From positions 1 through 55,624 of the forward strand of contig DHVZ01000035.1 of NCBI GenBank assembly GCA_002412925.1: 55,624 nucleotides of DNA, given 5' to 3'. Source of the DNA: Anaerolineales bacterium UBA5195 (GTDB lineage Bacteria > Chloroflexota > Anaerolineae > Anaerolineales > Villigracilaceae). The notes beneath the pieces are model-generated. The model worked only from the letters and a program-made list of their open reading frames with translations. It was not told the DNA's origin and ran no database searches. The position numbers and the translations under genes were made by a program. Shown in pieces: positions 48,003 through 55,624 of the stretch (the first letter of the stretch is position 1; each line of letters starts with the position of its first letter).

Positions 48003-49727
48003 TTGGTATCATCTAAACGGGTTACAGGATGGATCATGGCACTCTCCACTATCCTTGGATTGGTCTTCATCTCCACATTTTTGGCCAATCCGGGGCCGGT
48101 GCGTGCTGCCACGCCCACCCCCTTGGCGACCCCGGCTGGTCCCGATCGCTATACCGCGATAACAGTGGATATTACCCTCTACGAATGGTGGCTCGCCGCG
48201 TGGTCGGATAATGAAGTCCGCTGTTCTTTTTTTGCCGACCACGAAGGCTTGCCGAACGATAATGATATTTTTTCGGCCTGCGGCGAGGAAGTGTACACTC
48301 AGTGGAAGGCCAATTCCAAACCTTGCGCCGAAGAAGAAATCACCAACTGTCCCGGCTTTTACTTCATCCCGATATTAAGCAAACCATCCACGCGCGAAGT
48401 CACCATCAAACTGCCGCCGCCGAAAGTCTGGGTGGCGGTCGAAGGCTGCGAGCCTGACCCGGATGGCTGGTGCACACAGCAGCCCAGGCTTGTGCTGATC
48501 GGTGAAGAACCGCTCCCGAACGAGTCAATCACTGCCATCGAGGGGTTTGCCGGGGCCGACCCGTTCACCTGCCACCAGGATCGCTGCGAATTCAAGCTCG
48601 AAGACACCAAACCCCAGGGCATCCGGCTCAATTTCTGGGCTTACTCCACGCATGGTGACAGCAGCCAGGTATTCGAAGCACTGTTGCGCGTGATTCGGGA
48701 TGGCGAAGAGGGTGAACGCCTGACCCCGCGCTGGTATGTAAACGTGCTTTCTTCACAGTGGACTGGTGAACCTGTCGCTTCCTGCGCGGCGGCCTGGGAA
48801 TCTTTCCCACCGCCGGATGGCTTGCCCCAGTGGTTGACCACGCCCGCCACCAGCGCAGATTTGAACTCGACTATCCCCTATGAATACCTGGCTGCCAACC
48901 TGATCAAACAGGGCGTGGTAGATGCCTCCGCCTGCCCGAGTGGCGGATTGCTGCCCGATGGCTCGGCCAATGCCTGCGGGTTGGAAGTTGCCGCTCCCGC
49001 TGTCGTCGAATGGCAGAACCGTTTTGACGAGCTGATTTTTTCTGCGGCCCAGGAGAGCAAAGTCCCGGCGCAGTTGCTCAAGAATTTGTTCAGCCATGAA
49101 AGCCAGTTCTGGCCGGGCGTCTTTCGGAATGGGCAGGATGTGGGGCTTGGCCAGTTAACCGAAAATGGCGCCGATACGGCTCTATTGTGGAACCCATCCT
49201 TTTATAATCAGTTTTGCCCGCTTGTGCTGGATAAAAGCCTTTGCGAATCCAAAGGCTATGCCAACCTGAAAACCAAACACCAGGACCTGCTGCGCGGAGC
49301 GCTGGTGGGCAGTGTGGATGCGCGCTGCGTCGATTGCCCGCTCGGGCTGGACCTTTCGCGCGCCGATTTTAGCGTAGGCGTGTTTGCCCGCACCCTGCTG
49401 GCAAATTGTGAACAGGCCGGGAAAATCGTGCAGGAAGTGGCCGCCAAAAAACCGGGGCTGGTGACCAGCTATGAAACCATGTGGCGTTTCACGCTGGTTA
49501 ACTACAATGCCGGGCCGGGCTGCCTGATCGAAGCGGCACGGCAGGCTTATACTCCCGATGCTGATGAACCGCTAGGCTGGGAGGGGGTCTCGTCGGCGTT
49601 GGACCAGGTTTGCACCGGCGCCAGCAGCTACGTGGACAGAGTCAGCCAGGAAGTGGAAGCCGAGACAGAAGTCCCTGAATCCACCCCGGAACCGACAACC
49701 AAGCCAGATGAATTGAACGGGATGTAG
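48003..49727 (+). CDS. Secreted lysozyme-fold (SLT-like) protein with a Cys-rich N-terminal domain
   Basis: A 574-residue secreted protein with a signal peptide (about 1-35, ending PVRAA), a Thr/Pro linker (TPTPLATPAGP), a large N-terminal domain with several cysteines (ACGEEVY, KPCAEEEITNC, CEPDPDGWC, CHQDRCEF), and a C-terminal lysozyme-like domain. The latter has QESKVPAQLLKNLFSHESQF, with the catalytic-Glu position in SHES, DVGLGQLTENGAD, and VNYNAGPGC. It ends in a Thr/Pro-rich tail. It may cut or bind peptidoglycan. The start is uncertain: TTG at 48003 has AGGGAG in front, ATG at 48036 is the alternative. TATACT at 47950 fits a -10 box. Confidence 0.65.
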   Translation: MVSSKRVTGWIMALSTILGLVFISTFLANPGPVRAATPTPLATPAGPDRYTAITVDITLYEWWLAAWSDNEVRCSFFADHEGLPNDNDIFSACGEEVYTQWKANSKPCAEEEITNCPGFYFIPILSKPSTREVTIKLPPPKVWVAVEGCEPDPDGWCTQQPRLVLIGEEPLPNESITAIEGFAGADPFTCHQDRCEFKLEDTKPQGIRLNFWAYSTHGDSSQVFEALLRVIRDGEEGERLTPRWYVNVLSSQWTGEPVASCAAAWESFPPPDGLPQWLTTPATSADLNSTIPYEYLAANLIKQGVVDASACPSGGLLPDGSANACGLEVAAPAVVEWQNRFDELIFSAAQESKVPAQLLKNLFSHESQFWPGVFRNGQDVGLGQLTENGADTALLWNPSFYNQFCPLVLDKSLCESKGYANLKTKHQDLLRGALVGSVDARCVDCPLGLDLSRADFSVGVFARTLLANCEQAGKIVQEVAAKKPGLVTSYETMWRFTLVNYNAGPGCLIEAARQAYTPDADEPLGWEGVSSALDQVCTGASSYVDRVSQEVEAETEVPESTPEPTTKPDELNGM

Positions 49728-49977
49728 GCATCCGCTTTTGGGAATGCCAGCCAATTTAAACGATAAAAATTTGGGGGCATTATATGTCGATGGTCACGCT
49801 TGTCCGTGATTAACGTCACTAACAAGAACGTTCAGAATCGCTTATACTTTCCGCAAATGAAATAGTTTTTTCTGATACTACTGGTTACTGGCTGTTTCAG
49901 TCAGTGCCGCCTCTTGCGTTTAAGCTCGGCATTTGAGCACAGGCAGTGAATTGTTGGCAGGGTTGAGGAGACAGACA

Positions 49978-50925
49978 ATGATCAATCTTCCTGAGTTGAG
50001 AGTATTTGTCATGGCGGCTGAAGAATTGAACTTCAGCCGCGCTGCGCAGCGCCTGCATTTGTCGCAATCGGCGGTTAGCCAGAATATCCAGGCAATCGAA
50101 CGAACTTACGGGGTGGAATTATTTGTGAGGCACGGGCGCTCAGTGCAATTGAGCGAAGCCGGGCAAGTGCTCCTGCCAATGGCGCGCGAAGTGCTCAATT
50201 CGGCGCGTTTGCTCGAAGATGTGCTGATTAACGTGAAAGGTGAAGTGACTGGTGAACTGGCGCTTGGCTGCGCCACCACTTCGGGCCGCTACTTTATCCC
50301 AAACATGCTGGCCCGCTTTCAAAGGGAGTATCCTTGCATCCGTACGCGCATGAGTCTGATGAGGCGGCAAGCCGTCATGGACGGTTTGCTTGACCAGGCG
50401 CTGAACATGGGCGTGGTTGGCCGCTGTGTGGATCACCGCGAGTTGGAATGCCAGCCGTTATTCGATGACAGGGTGATCATGATCGTCCCACCCCAGCACC
50501 CCTGGACAAACCTCACGCAGGTGAAACCGGCTGAAGTTTTGGAACAGCCTTTCATCAGCCGCGAGCGCAGTTCGGGCACATTCCAGGAATTATTCGACAA
50601 CTTGCGCCGTCATGGGATCGACCCCGATAACTTGAATGTTGTCATGGAACTTGGCGACGCGGAGGCTGTGCAAATGGCCGTCGAGAAAGGGATTGGCATC
50701 ACCTTCATCTCGGAGGTGATGGCAGCGCGCAGCCTGGCACTGGGACGGGTCAAGAAAGTGGTGGTGCAAGGTTTCGATGTGACCCAGCCTGTTTACCTGG
50801 CCCGCCACGTGGCCCGTGTCTTTACCCGCGCGGAAACAAAATTGTGGGAATTCGTGCAGCAGCACCGCGAAGAACTCGCCTCAGATTTGCTCTATAACCT
50901 GGCAGACGTGAAACCATCTGGATAA
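49978..50925 (+). CDS. LysR-type transcriptional regulator
   Basis: A 315-residue LysR regulator. The helix-turn-helix reads LRVFVMAAEELNFSRAAQRL and HLSQSAVSQNIQAIERTYGV, followed by LFVRHGRSVQLSEAG. The C-terminal half is a periplasmic-binding-like effector domain beginning LALGCATTSGRYFIP. It resembles the CysL/CbbR side of the family. GAGGAG lies before the chosen ATG at 49978. It is followed by a hairpin (50979-51012) and then an EtfQO-like gene, which it may regulate; the sequence does not show this directly. Confidence 0.85.
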   Translation: MINLPELRVFVMAAEELNFSRAAQRLHLSQSAVSQNIQAIERTYGVELFVRHGRSVQLSEAGQVLLPMAREVLNSARLLEDVLINVKGEVTGELALGCATTSGRYFIPNMLARFQREYPCIRTRMSLMRRQAVMDGLLDQALNMGVVGRCVDHRELECQPLFDDRVIMIVPPQHPWTNLTQVKPAEVLEQPFISRERSSGTFQELFDNLRRHGIDPDNLNVVMELGDAEAVQMAVEKGIGITFISEVMAARSLALGRVKKVVVQGFDVTQPVYLARHVARVFTRAETKLWEFVQQHREELASDLLYNLADVKPSG

Positions 50926-50978
50926 TTTAGACAACAAGCAGTAAACTGGTTGTATGAGTGCAACCCCGGGTACTAAAA

Positions 50979-51012
50979 ACGGCAATCTCCGGCCCATTGG
51001 GAGGTTGCCGTT
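50979..51012. terminator. Terminator after the LysR gene
   Basis: AACGGCAATCTCC pairs with GGGAGGTTGCCGTT around a short loop, followed by TGATTT. It separates the regulator from the Fe-S protein gene. Confidence 0.7.
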
Positions 51013-51041
51013 TGATTTAATGCGAAAGTGAAGGAGATACT

Positions 51042-53033
51042 ATGTTGACGCCGATTGAAAAAATCCTGTTTTTTGTGGCAGTCTTGGTTTCACTGTCTTT
51101 CACCTGGCGAGGGGTGCGGCGCATCATTAGAAATATTTCCAGCGGAAAGGGCCAGCCTGATTGGAGGGGGGTTACCCAAAAAGCGGGCGGCGCGCTGGTT
51201 AAGTTCATTACTCTCCAGCCGGTCTTTCGTTTTCGGCTGGGACCGAGCATTTTACATGGAATTGTCGGCTGGGGCTTTTTGGGCTTTTTGCTGATTAACC
51301 TGGCGGATTTGATTTACGCCTACACCGGTTGGCGTCTGCTCGAGCAGACCGGAATTTTTGGGGACTTGTACCGTTTTCTGGCAGATATTTTGAACGTGGC
51401 AATTTTGGCGGGGATCGTGGCGTTGGCCTTTCGTCGTTTCATCCTGCGCCCCGCGACCCTGTCGACACGCGAATCGACCCTGCTCGATCCACAAGCGCGC
51501 TTCGGCATCCGCCGCGATTCGGCCATCGTGGCGGGATTCATCTTCCTGCACAACTCGGCGCGTTTACTGGGCGAATCTTACAGCGTGGCGCTTCACGGCG
51601 GCGCTGACAGTTGGCAGCCATTTATTTCAACGGTCGCAAAGCTCTGGGTGGGGATGAATGAGACAACCCTCCTGGCGGGGGAACATCTCATGTTCTGGCT
51701 CTCGCTTGGCGCGGTGGTGGCCTTCCTGCCATATTTCCCAGTTTCGAAACATATCCACCTGTTCTTCGCGCCGATCAATTTCGCGCTCAAACCCAATCGG
51801 AAATCGATGGGCGAATTGGGTTATCTCAACCTGGACGACCAGTCGATTGAACAGTTTGGCGCAGCCAGGGTCAGCGACCTGGGCTACGAGCAGCTTGTCG
51901 ATGCCTATGCCTGTATCATGTGCTTCCGCTGCCAGGAAGTCTGCCCGGCCTATATCACCGGTAAAGTTCTCAGCCCGGCGGCGCTTGAGATCAACAAACG
52001 CTACAACTTCAACCACGGTGGCGGGACGGAGAAACCACTCCTTGACTTGATCCCCGCTGAAGCAGTCTGGGCCTGCACCTCCTGCGGCGCCTGTGTGGAT
52101 ATTTGCCCGGTGGGCAACGAGCCGATGCGCGATATTCTCGATATCCGCCGTAACCTGGCATTGATGGAAAGCGCTTTTCCCAAGCAGTTGGAAACAGCTT
52201 TCAAAGGGATGGAACGGAACATGAATCCCTGGAATGTTCCCCAGACTGACCGGATGAAGTGGGCGCAGGGGCTGAACGTGCCAACCATCGAACAGAACCC
52301 CGAACCGGATATCTTGTGGTGGGTGGGCTGCGCCCCGGCCACCGATGCCCGCGCGCAGAAAACAGCGCAGGCGTTTGTCAAAATTTTGAAAGCGGCGGGG
52401 GTCAATTTTGCGGTCTTGGGCCGCAACGAGCAATGCACCGGTGACTCAGCCCGCCGCGCCGGGCGTGAGGATATTTTCTTTGGGCTGGCTTCGGCCAATG
52501 TGGAAATTTTGAACGAGGTCAAGCCAAAACGGATCGTGACCACCTGTCCGCACTGCCTGCACACCCTCAAGAACGAATACCCGGCCTTTGGGGGGAATTA
52601 TGAAGTGATTCACCACACGCAGTTGATTAACGAGTTGGTGGGGGCGGGTAAGCTACAGTTATCAGTGAGCAGTGACCAGTTATCAGTAACTTTCCACGAT
52701 CCTTGTTATTTAGGGCGGCATAACGGCGTGGTTGACGCGCCGCGCAAGGTGCTGAAATCGGCTGGCAAAGTGACCGTCGAAATGCCGCGCAACAGCGCCA
52801 AATCGTTCTGCTGTGGCGCGGGCGGTGCGCAAATGTGGAAGGAAGAAGAAGCGGGCACGTCCAGGGTCAATGCCGCGCGCTTTGCCGAGGTCAAAGCCAC
52901 CGGCGCAGGGCTGTTGGCTGTCGGCTGCCCATTTTGCCTGACAATGCTGACCGACGCCAGCCAAGCGGATGGAGACGCAGTGGTGGTGGTGAAGGATCTG
53001 GCCGAAATCGTGGCAGAGAGATTGAAAGCCTGA
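51042..53033 (+). CDS. Membrane Fe-S oxidoreductase, EtfAB:quinone-oxidoreductase-like (HdrD/CCG family)
   Basis: A 663-residue protein with about six N-terminal helices (NarI-like cytochrome b fold), two ferredoxin-type Cys sets (CIMCFRCQEVCPA; CTSCGACVDICPV), and two CCG domains: GCAPATDARAQKTAQ, RNEQCTGDSARRAG and TTCPHCLHTLKNEYP in the first, then FHDPCYLGRHNGV, SFCCGAGGAQMW and VGCPFCLTM in the second. This layout is that of the membrane-bound EtfAB:quinone oxidoreductase family, which feeds electrons from acyl-CoA/Etf oxidation into the quinone pool. No etfAB lies nearby. Residues around QLSVSSDQLSVT (encoded at 52656-52687) come from an inserted tandem repeat. Confidence 0.8.
   Translation: MLTPIEKILFFVAVLVSLSFTWRGVRRIIRNISSGKGQPDWRGVTQKAGGALVKFITLQPVFRFRLGPSILHGIVGWGFLGFLLINLADLIYAYTGWRLLEQTGIFGDLYRFLADILNVAILAGIVALAFRRFILRPATLSTRESTLLDPQARFGIRRDSAIVAGFIFLHNSARLLGESYSVALHGGADSWQPFISTVAKLWVGMNETTLLAGEHLMFWLSLGAVVAFLPYFPVSKHIHLFFAPINFALKPNRKSMGELGYLNLDDQSIEQFGAARVSDLGYEQLVDAYACIMCFRCQEVCPAYITGKVLSPAALEINKRYNFNHGGGTEKPLLDLIPAEAVWACTSCGACVDICPVGNEPMRDILDIRRNLALMESAFPKQLETAFKGMERNMNPWNVPQTDRMKWAQGLNVPTIEQNPEPDILWWVGCAPATDARAQKTAQAFVKILKAAGVNFAVLGRNEQCTGDSARRAGREDIFFGLASANVEILNEVKPKRIVTTCPHCLHTLKNEYPAFGGNYEVIHHTQLINELVGAGKLQLSVSSDQLSVTFHDPCYLGRHNGVVDAPRKVLKSAGKVTVEMPRNSAKSFCCGAGGAQMWKEEEAGTSRVNAARFAEVKATGAGLLAVGCPFCLTMLTDASQADGDAVVVVKDLAEIVAERLKA
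52656..52687. repeat. In-frame CAGTTATCAGT tandem repeat inside the EtfQO-like gene
   Basis: CAGTTATCAGT occurs at 52656-52666 and 52677-52687 with a 21-base period (seven codons), separated by GAGCAGTGAC. It encodes QLSVSSDQLSV just before the conserved FHDPCYLGRH motif. The phrase CAGTTATCAGTGA is a familiar intergenic short repeat in several bacterial groups. Confidence 0.75.
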
Positions 53034-53070
53034 TCCTGGCGCATCATTGTCCACAAGGTGTAGGTGAAAT

Positions 53071-53109
53071 AAAACGAAAGGGCGAACCAGGGGCTCGCCC
53101 TTTCGTTTT
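53071..53109. terminator. Bidirectional terminator between the EtfQO-like gene and pfk
   Basis: AAAACGAAAGGGCGA (53071-53085) pairs with TCGCCCTTTCGTTTT (53095-53109), a 15-bp stem with A and T tracts between two convergent genes. Confidence 0.88.
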
Positions 53110-53129
53110 TATCAATCGCCCTTGCTCGT

Positions 53130-55367
53130 TCACTTTTTCTTCGTCTTTTCTGCCGGCGCAAGCTTTGCCATCATGACGACAATCTCTTTCAATTGCAACC
53201 ACCACTGATCTCGGGGGCGTTGATGTTTCTCATCCACCATGCGGTCGAAGTCGCGCATGTCATTGAACATGATTTTCCCATCTTTCAGGCCAATAAAAGC
53301 ATTGTTCGTGCCCTTCTGGTCACATTCGGTGATCAGGTATTCGACACACAGGCGCGCCAGGCGCGAAGCCTGGATGCGGTCAAACGGCGAGGGGTCGCCG
53401 CCTTGCTGCAAATGTCCGAGCACTGCCGGGCGCACATCGAACAAGTCGCGGCCTTCTTCCTCGAACAAGGAGCAAATGAAACCGGTGGTGTAGATTGTAT
53501 TGGCGTGCTCTGCGCGGATGATCAGACCCTGGCGCTTTCCAGCATCGAATCCCACGTTCAGGTTGGTGATATCCGCTTGTAAATCCTTGAGGGTAATGCC
53601 TTCCTCGTTGGTATAAATGCGTTCTGCACCGGTGGCCAGCCCGCTCAGCAGGGCCAGGTAGCCGCAGGCCTGACCCATTACTTCGACGACAAAACAACGC
53701 CGCGTGGCTACGGCAGATTGTTTGATTTTGTCCACCGCATCGACGATGTTGTTCAACGCGGTATCAGCGCCGATGCTGAATTCGGAGCCGGGCAGGTTAT
53801 TGCTGATCGAGGCAGGCAGACACACAATCGGAATGTTGTAAGCCGGGAAGTTGACGCGCTCGTTCATCAGCTTGTACACCGCTTCGTACCCGTTCCAGCC
53901 GCCGACGACCAGCAGCGCGTCGATCTGGCTGTCTTCAATGGCGCGCGCAATTCCGTACAGATCTTTGCCTTCGGGAACCAGGCGGCTGGTTCCAAGCGCT
54001 GAGCCGCCCATGGAGGCCCAACCGCTCACGCTCATCCAGTTCATCTCTTCGACCTGGTTCTTGCTCAACCCATCGAAGCCATTCCTCACGCCCAGCATGA
54101 TGTGTCCCAGATCCAGGCCAAGCCGGATTGCCGTTCGGACAGCGGTATTCATGCCTGGCGAAGGCGCGCCCGCATTCATCACCCCAATCCGAAAGCGTTT
54201 CTGGCCCGGTTCCGGCGAATGGGGCAGTGCGCGCACCATCGTTTTAAGCGTGCTGAATGCATCCTTAAAGCTGGAACTACGCAGGCTCATGGCCTTTTCA
54301 TAGTCTTTCGCCGCAATGGCTTCTGCAACGGCCTTGGTCTTCTCCACACACTCCATCAAGGGTAATGGGACGATGCGGTTGGCCCTGGTGCACATGACAA
54401 CGGGTTCATCCTCGGGTTTGGCATTCAGCAGGGTGATAACCGCCTGGTATCCCAAACGGGTGGCCAGGTTGCGATCATAGCAGCTTGGACGCCCACCACG
54501 CTGGACATGTCCCAGCACGGTGACGCGCACCTCCTCGCCCAGGGCCTCCTCCAAGACTTTCTGCACTTCGCTGCTGCCGATATAATTCCCATCGCGGTCA
54601 TGCGCGCCTTCTGCCATCATGATGATGTGGTCACGCCGTCCAGCCTTGGTCCCGGCTTTCAAGCGCTCGATCATCACCTCCTGCCAGTTATCGACATCCG
54701 GCGGCGCTTCGGGGATCAAAACCCAGTCTGCGCCGGTAGCCAGCGCGCCAAACAGGGCCAGGTAGCCGCAATTTCGCCCCATGACCTTGACGATAAAGGT
54801 GCGCTGGTGGCTGGCCGCCGTGCTGGCGATGGCGTCCACGGCCTCGGTAATCCGGTGCAGGGCGCTGTCGACGCCGATAGTCATATCGGTGCCGTGAAAA
54901 TCATTATCGATGGAACCGACCAACCCGGCGACCAGCAGGTTTGGGTACTCGGCGGCTTTCTCGGCAGTGATCTCGCCGCTCTGGGCCAGTTCCTTGACGA
55001 GAGACGGCCATTCCTGGCGGAACAGATTCGCCCCGGTCAGTGAGCCGTCGCCGCCGACGACAATCAATCCGTCGATGCCTTGCTCGATCAGGTTAAAAGC
55101 GGCTTTGCGGCGGCCTTCGCGCGCGCGGAACTCCTCGCTGCGCGCGGTTCCAATGAGGGTGCCGCCGCGCTGTAAAATCCCGCTGACTGAGTCCCAATCC
55201 ATCTTGCGGATGCGCTCACCGCCTTCCACCAGACCCTGGTAGCCTTCATAGATTGCATAAACTTCGGCGCCTTTATCGATGCCGGTACGCACGACAGCCC
55301 GAACGGCGGCATTCATGCCCTGGGCATCGCCTCCGCTTGTCAAAACAGCAATTCGCTTTTTTGCCAT
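53130..55367 (-). CDS. pfkA: Tandem (eukaryote-type) 6-phosphofructokinase
   Basis: A 745-residue phosphofructokinase made of two fused PFK halves. The N-terminal half is catalytic: LTSGGDAQGMNAAVRA, GGDGS (105-109), SIDND (152-156) with the catalytic Asp, DMTIGVDSALHRI and VMGRNCGYLAL. The C-terminal half (from about 390, MNAGAPSPGMNTAVRTAIRL) has lost key residues: GGWNG in place of GGDGS and SISNN in place of the TIDND motif, so it is likely regulatory. The wording PASISNNLPGSEFSIGADTA and VLGHLQQGGDPSPFD closely recalls the C-terminal half of animal and fungal PFK1. Role: ATP-dependent fructose-6-phosphate phosphorylation. CAGGAG lies before the ATG, and a TACAAT box lies at 55411-55406. 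Confidence 0.92.
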   Translation of the reverse strand: MAKKRIAVLTSGGDAQGMNAAVRAVVRTGIDKGAEVYAIYEGYQGLVEGGERIRKMDWDSVSGILQRGGTLIGTARSEEFRAREGRRKAAFNLIEQGIDGLIVVGGDGSLTGANLFRQEWPSLVKELAQSGEITAEKAAEYPNLLVAGLVGSIDNDFHGTDMTIGVDSALHRITEAVDAIASTAASHQRTFIVKVMGRNCGYLALFGALATGADWVLIPEAPPDVDNWQEVMIERLKAGTKAGRRDHIIMMAEGAHDRDGNYIGSSEVQKVLEEALGEEVRVTVLGHVQRGGRPSCYDRNLATRLGYQAVITLLNAKPEDEPVVMCTRANRIVPLPLMECVEKTKAVAEAIAAKDYEKAMSLRSSSFKDAFSTLKTMVRALPHSPEPGQKRFRIGVMNAGAPSPGMNTAVRTAIRLGLDLGHIMLGVRNGFDGLSKNQVEEMNWMSVSGWASMGGSALGTSRLVPEGKDLYGIARAIEDSQIDALLVVGGWNGYEAVYKLMNERVNFPAYNIPIVCLPASISNNLPGSEFSIGADTALNNIVDAVDKIKQSAVATRRCFVVEVMGQACGYLALLSGLATGAERIYTNEEGITLKDLQADITNLNVGFDAGKRQGLIIRAEHANTIYTTGFICSLFEEEGRDLFDVRPAVLGHLQQGGDPSPFDRIQASRLARLCVEYLITECDQKGTNNAFIGLKDGKIMFNDMRDFDRMVDEKHQRPRDQWWLQLKEIVVMMAKLAPAEKTKKK

Positions 55368-55518
55368 GGTTTTCTAAAACTCCTGTTTCCTGATAATTCA
55401 ACCTAATTGTACAACCATGCCAGGGTTTTTAGGCTACAAAAATAGACTATTTCTGCTGTTTGGGAATCTCCATGATAGGGCCTCCGCATGAAAAATCTCG
55501 AAGACCCAAAAAGTATTC

Positions 55519-55547
55519 TTGTCAAAACAAGCAAAAAGTCGTATAGT
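55519..55547 (+). promoter_or_regulatory. Promoter pointing out of the right edge
   Basis: TTGTCA (55519-55524), a 17-base spacer and TATAGT (55542-55547) form a good vegetative promoter divergent from pfk. No start codon of a downstream gene is seen in the remaining 77 bases. Confidence 0.6.
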
Positions 55548-55624
55548 GGCTTTAAGGCCTATCCTTTCAGAAAAAAAATCATCCGCAATCAGATTGCATA
55601 CTGTACATTGGCGAAAATCGAAAA

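Noticed and set aside
48003..49727. Reading the lysozyme-fold protein as a phage tail or endolysin gene
   Set aside because: No phage genes surround it, and the signal peptide and Thr/Pro linkers fit a cell-surface protein.
51627..52433. 268-codon frame opposite the EtfQO-like gene
   Set aside because: Antisense shadow of Cys-motif coding sequence without family features.

Overview
This 55.6 kb window reads as a chromosomal segment of an uncultured or little-studied bacterium of the phylum Chloroflexota, most probably class Anaerolineae. That placement is inferred from the gene families and repeat content; no 16S rRNA gene is present. Supporting signs are the dispersed ATTGCGAG/GAAGCAATC palindromes, promoter boxes lying directly against start codons (leaderless genes), a CcmE of the Cys-x3-Tyr type, a SAM-I riboswitch before metK, and many well-packed operons separated by decayed elements.

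Layout. 1-1536 is a gene graveyard (fragments of an unknown gene, a small TAADI-type protein and comM). 1537-9369 (minus) holds a polytopic membrane protein and a giant alpha-2-macroglobulin-like lipoprotein that lacks the thioester cysteine. 9616-12574 is a Fur-family regulator coupled to a CbiMN-CbiQ-CbiO metal ECF transporter. 12676-14138 is metK with its SAM-I riboswitch and promoter. 14638-15541 is a sulP gene with an internal deletion. 15705-19049 is a TetR repressor with a PEP-synthase/rifampicin-phosphotransferase-like enzyme, with matching operators before each gene. 19126-24717 holds a MITE-like element, tRNA-Arg(GCG), surE, a double-domain thyX, a second MITE-like copy, and a macro-domain / SpoU methyltransferase / DUF711 operon.

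25005-30700 is a complete seven-gene mrpABCDEFG Na+/H+ antiporter operon followed by an MFS transporter. 32113-33920 is panB-panE behind a structured leader. 34011-35939 holds a membrane zinc-ribbon protein, a 44-bp perfect palindrome and an IS66 remnant still bounded by 12-bp inverted repeats and an 8-bp target duplication. 36073-47927 is a respiratory block: a seven-haem cytochrome, a Tat-exported Fe-S subunit and an NrfD-type membrane subunit, then a complete System I cytochrome c maturation cluster (ccmE, F, H, G, I-like, A, B, C, D) with a di-haem chimeric lipoprotein embedded in it. 48003-55367 holds a lysozyme-fold secreted protein, a LysR regulator, an EtfAB:quinone oxidoreductase-like Fe-S protein and a tandem, eukaryote-type 6-phosphofructokinase.

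How the parts fit. The window combines sodium/proton homeostasis (Mrp), quinone-linked electron transfer (cytochrome/PsrB/PsrC-type module and the EtfQO-like protein), the haem-attachment machinery needed for the cytochromes, and pantothenate and SAM synthesis. The most unusual signals are short palindromic or tandem repeats inserted in frame inside three otherwise conserved genes (PEP-synthase-like, thyX, EtfQO-like), MITE-like elements one of whose ends appears to supply a -35 box to the next gene, the duplicated ThyX with its signature split between halves, and the eukaryote-type tandem phosphofructokinase. All assignments were made by reading the sequence; no database search was run.
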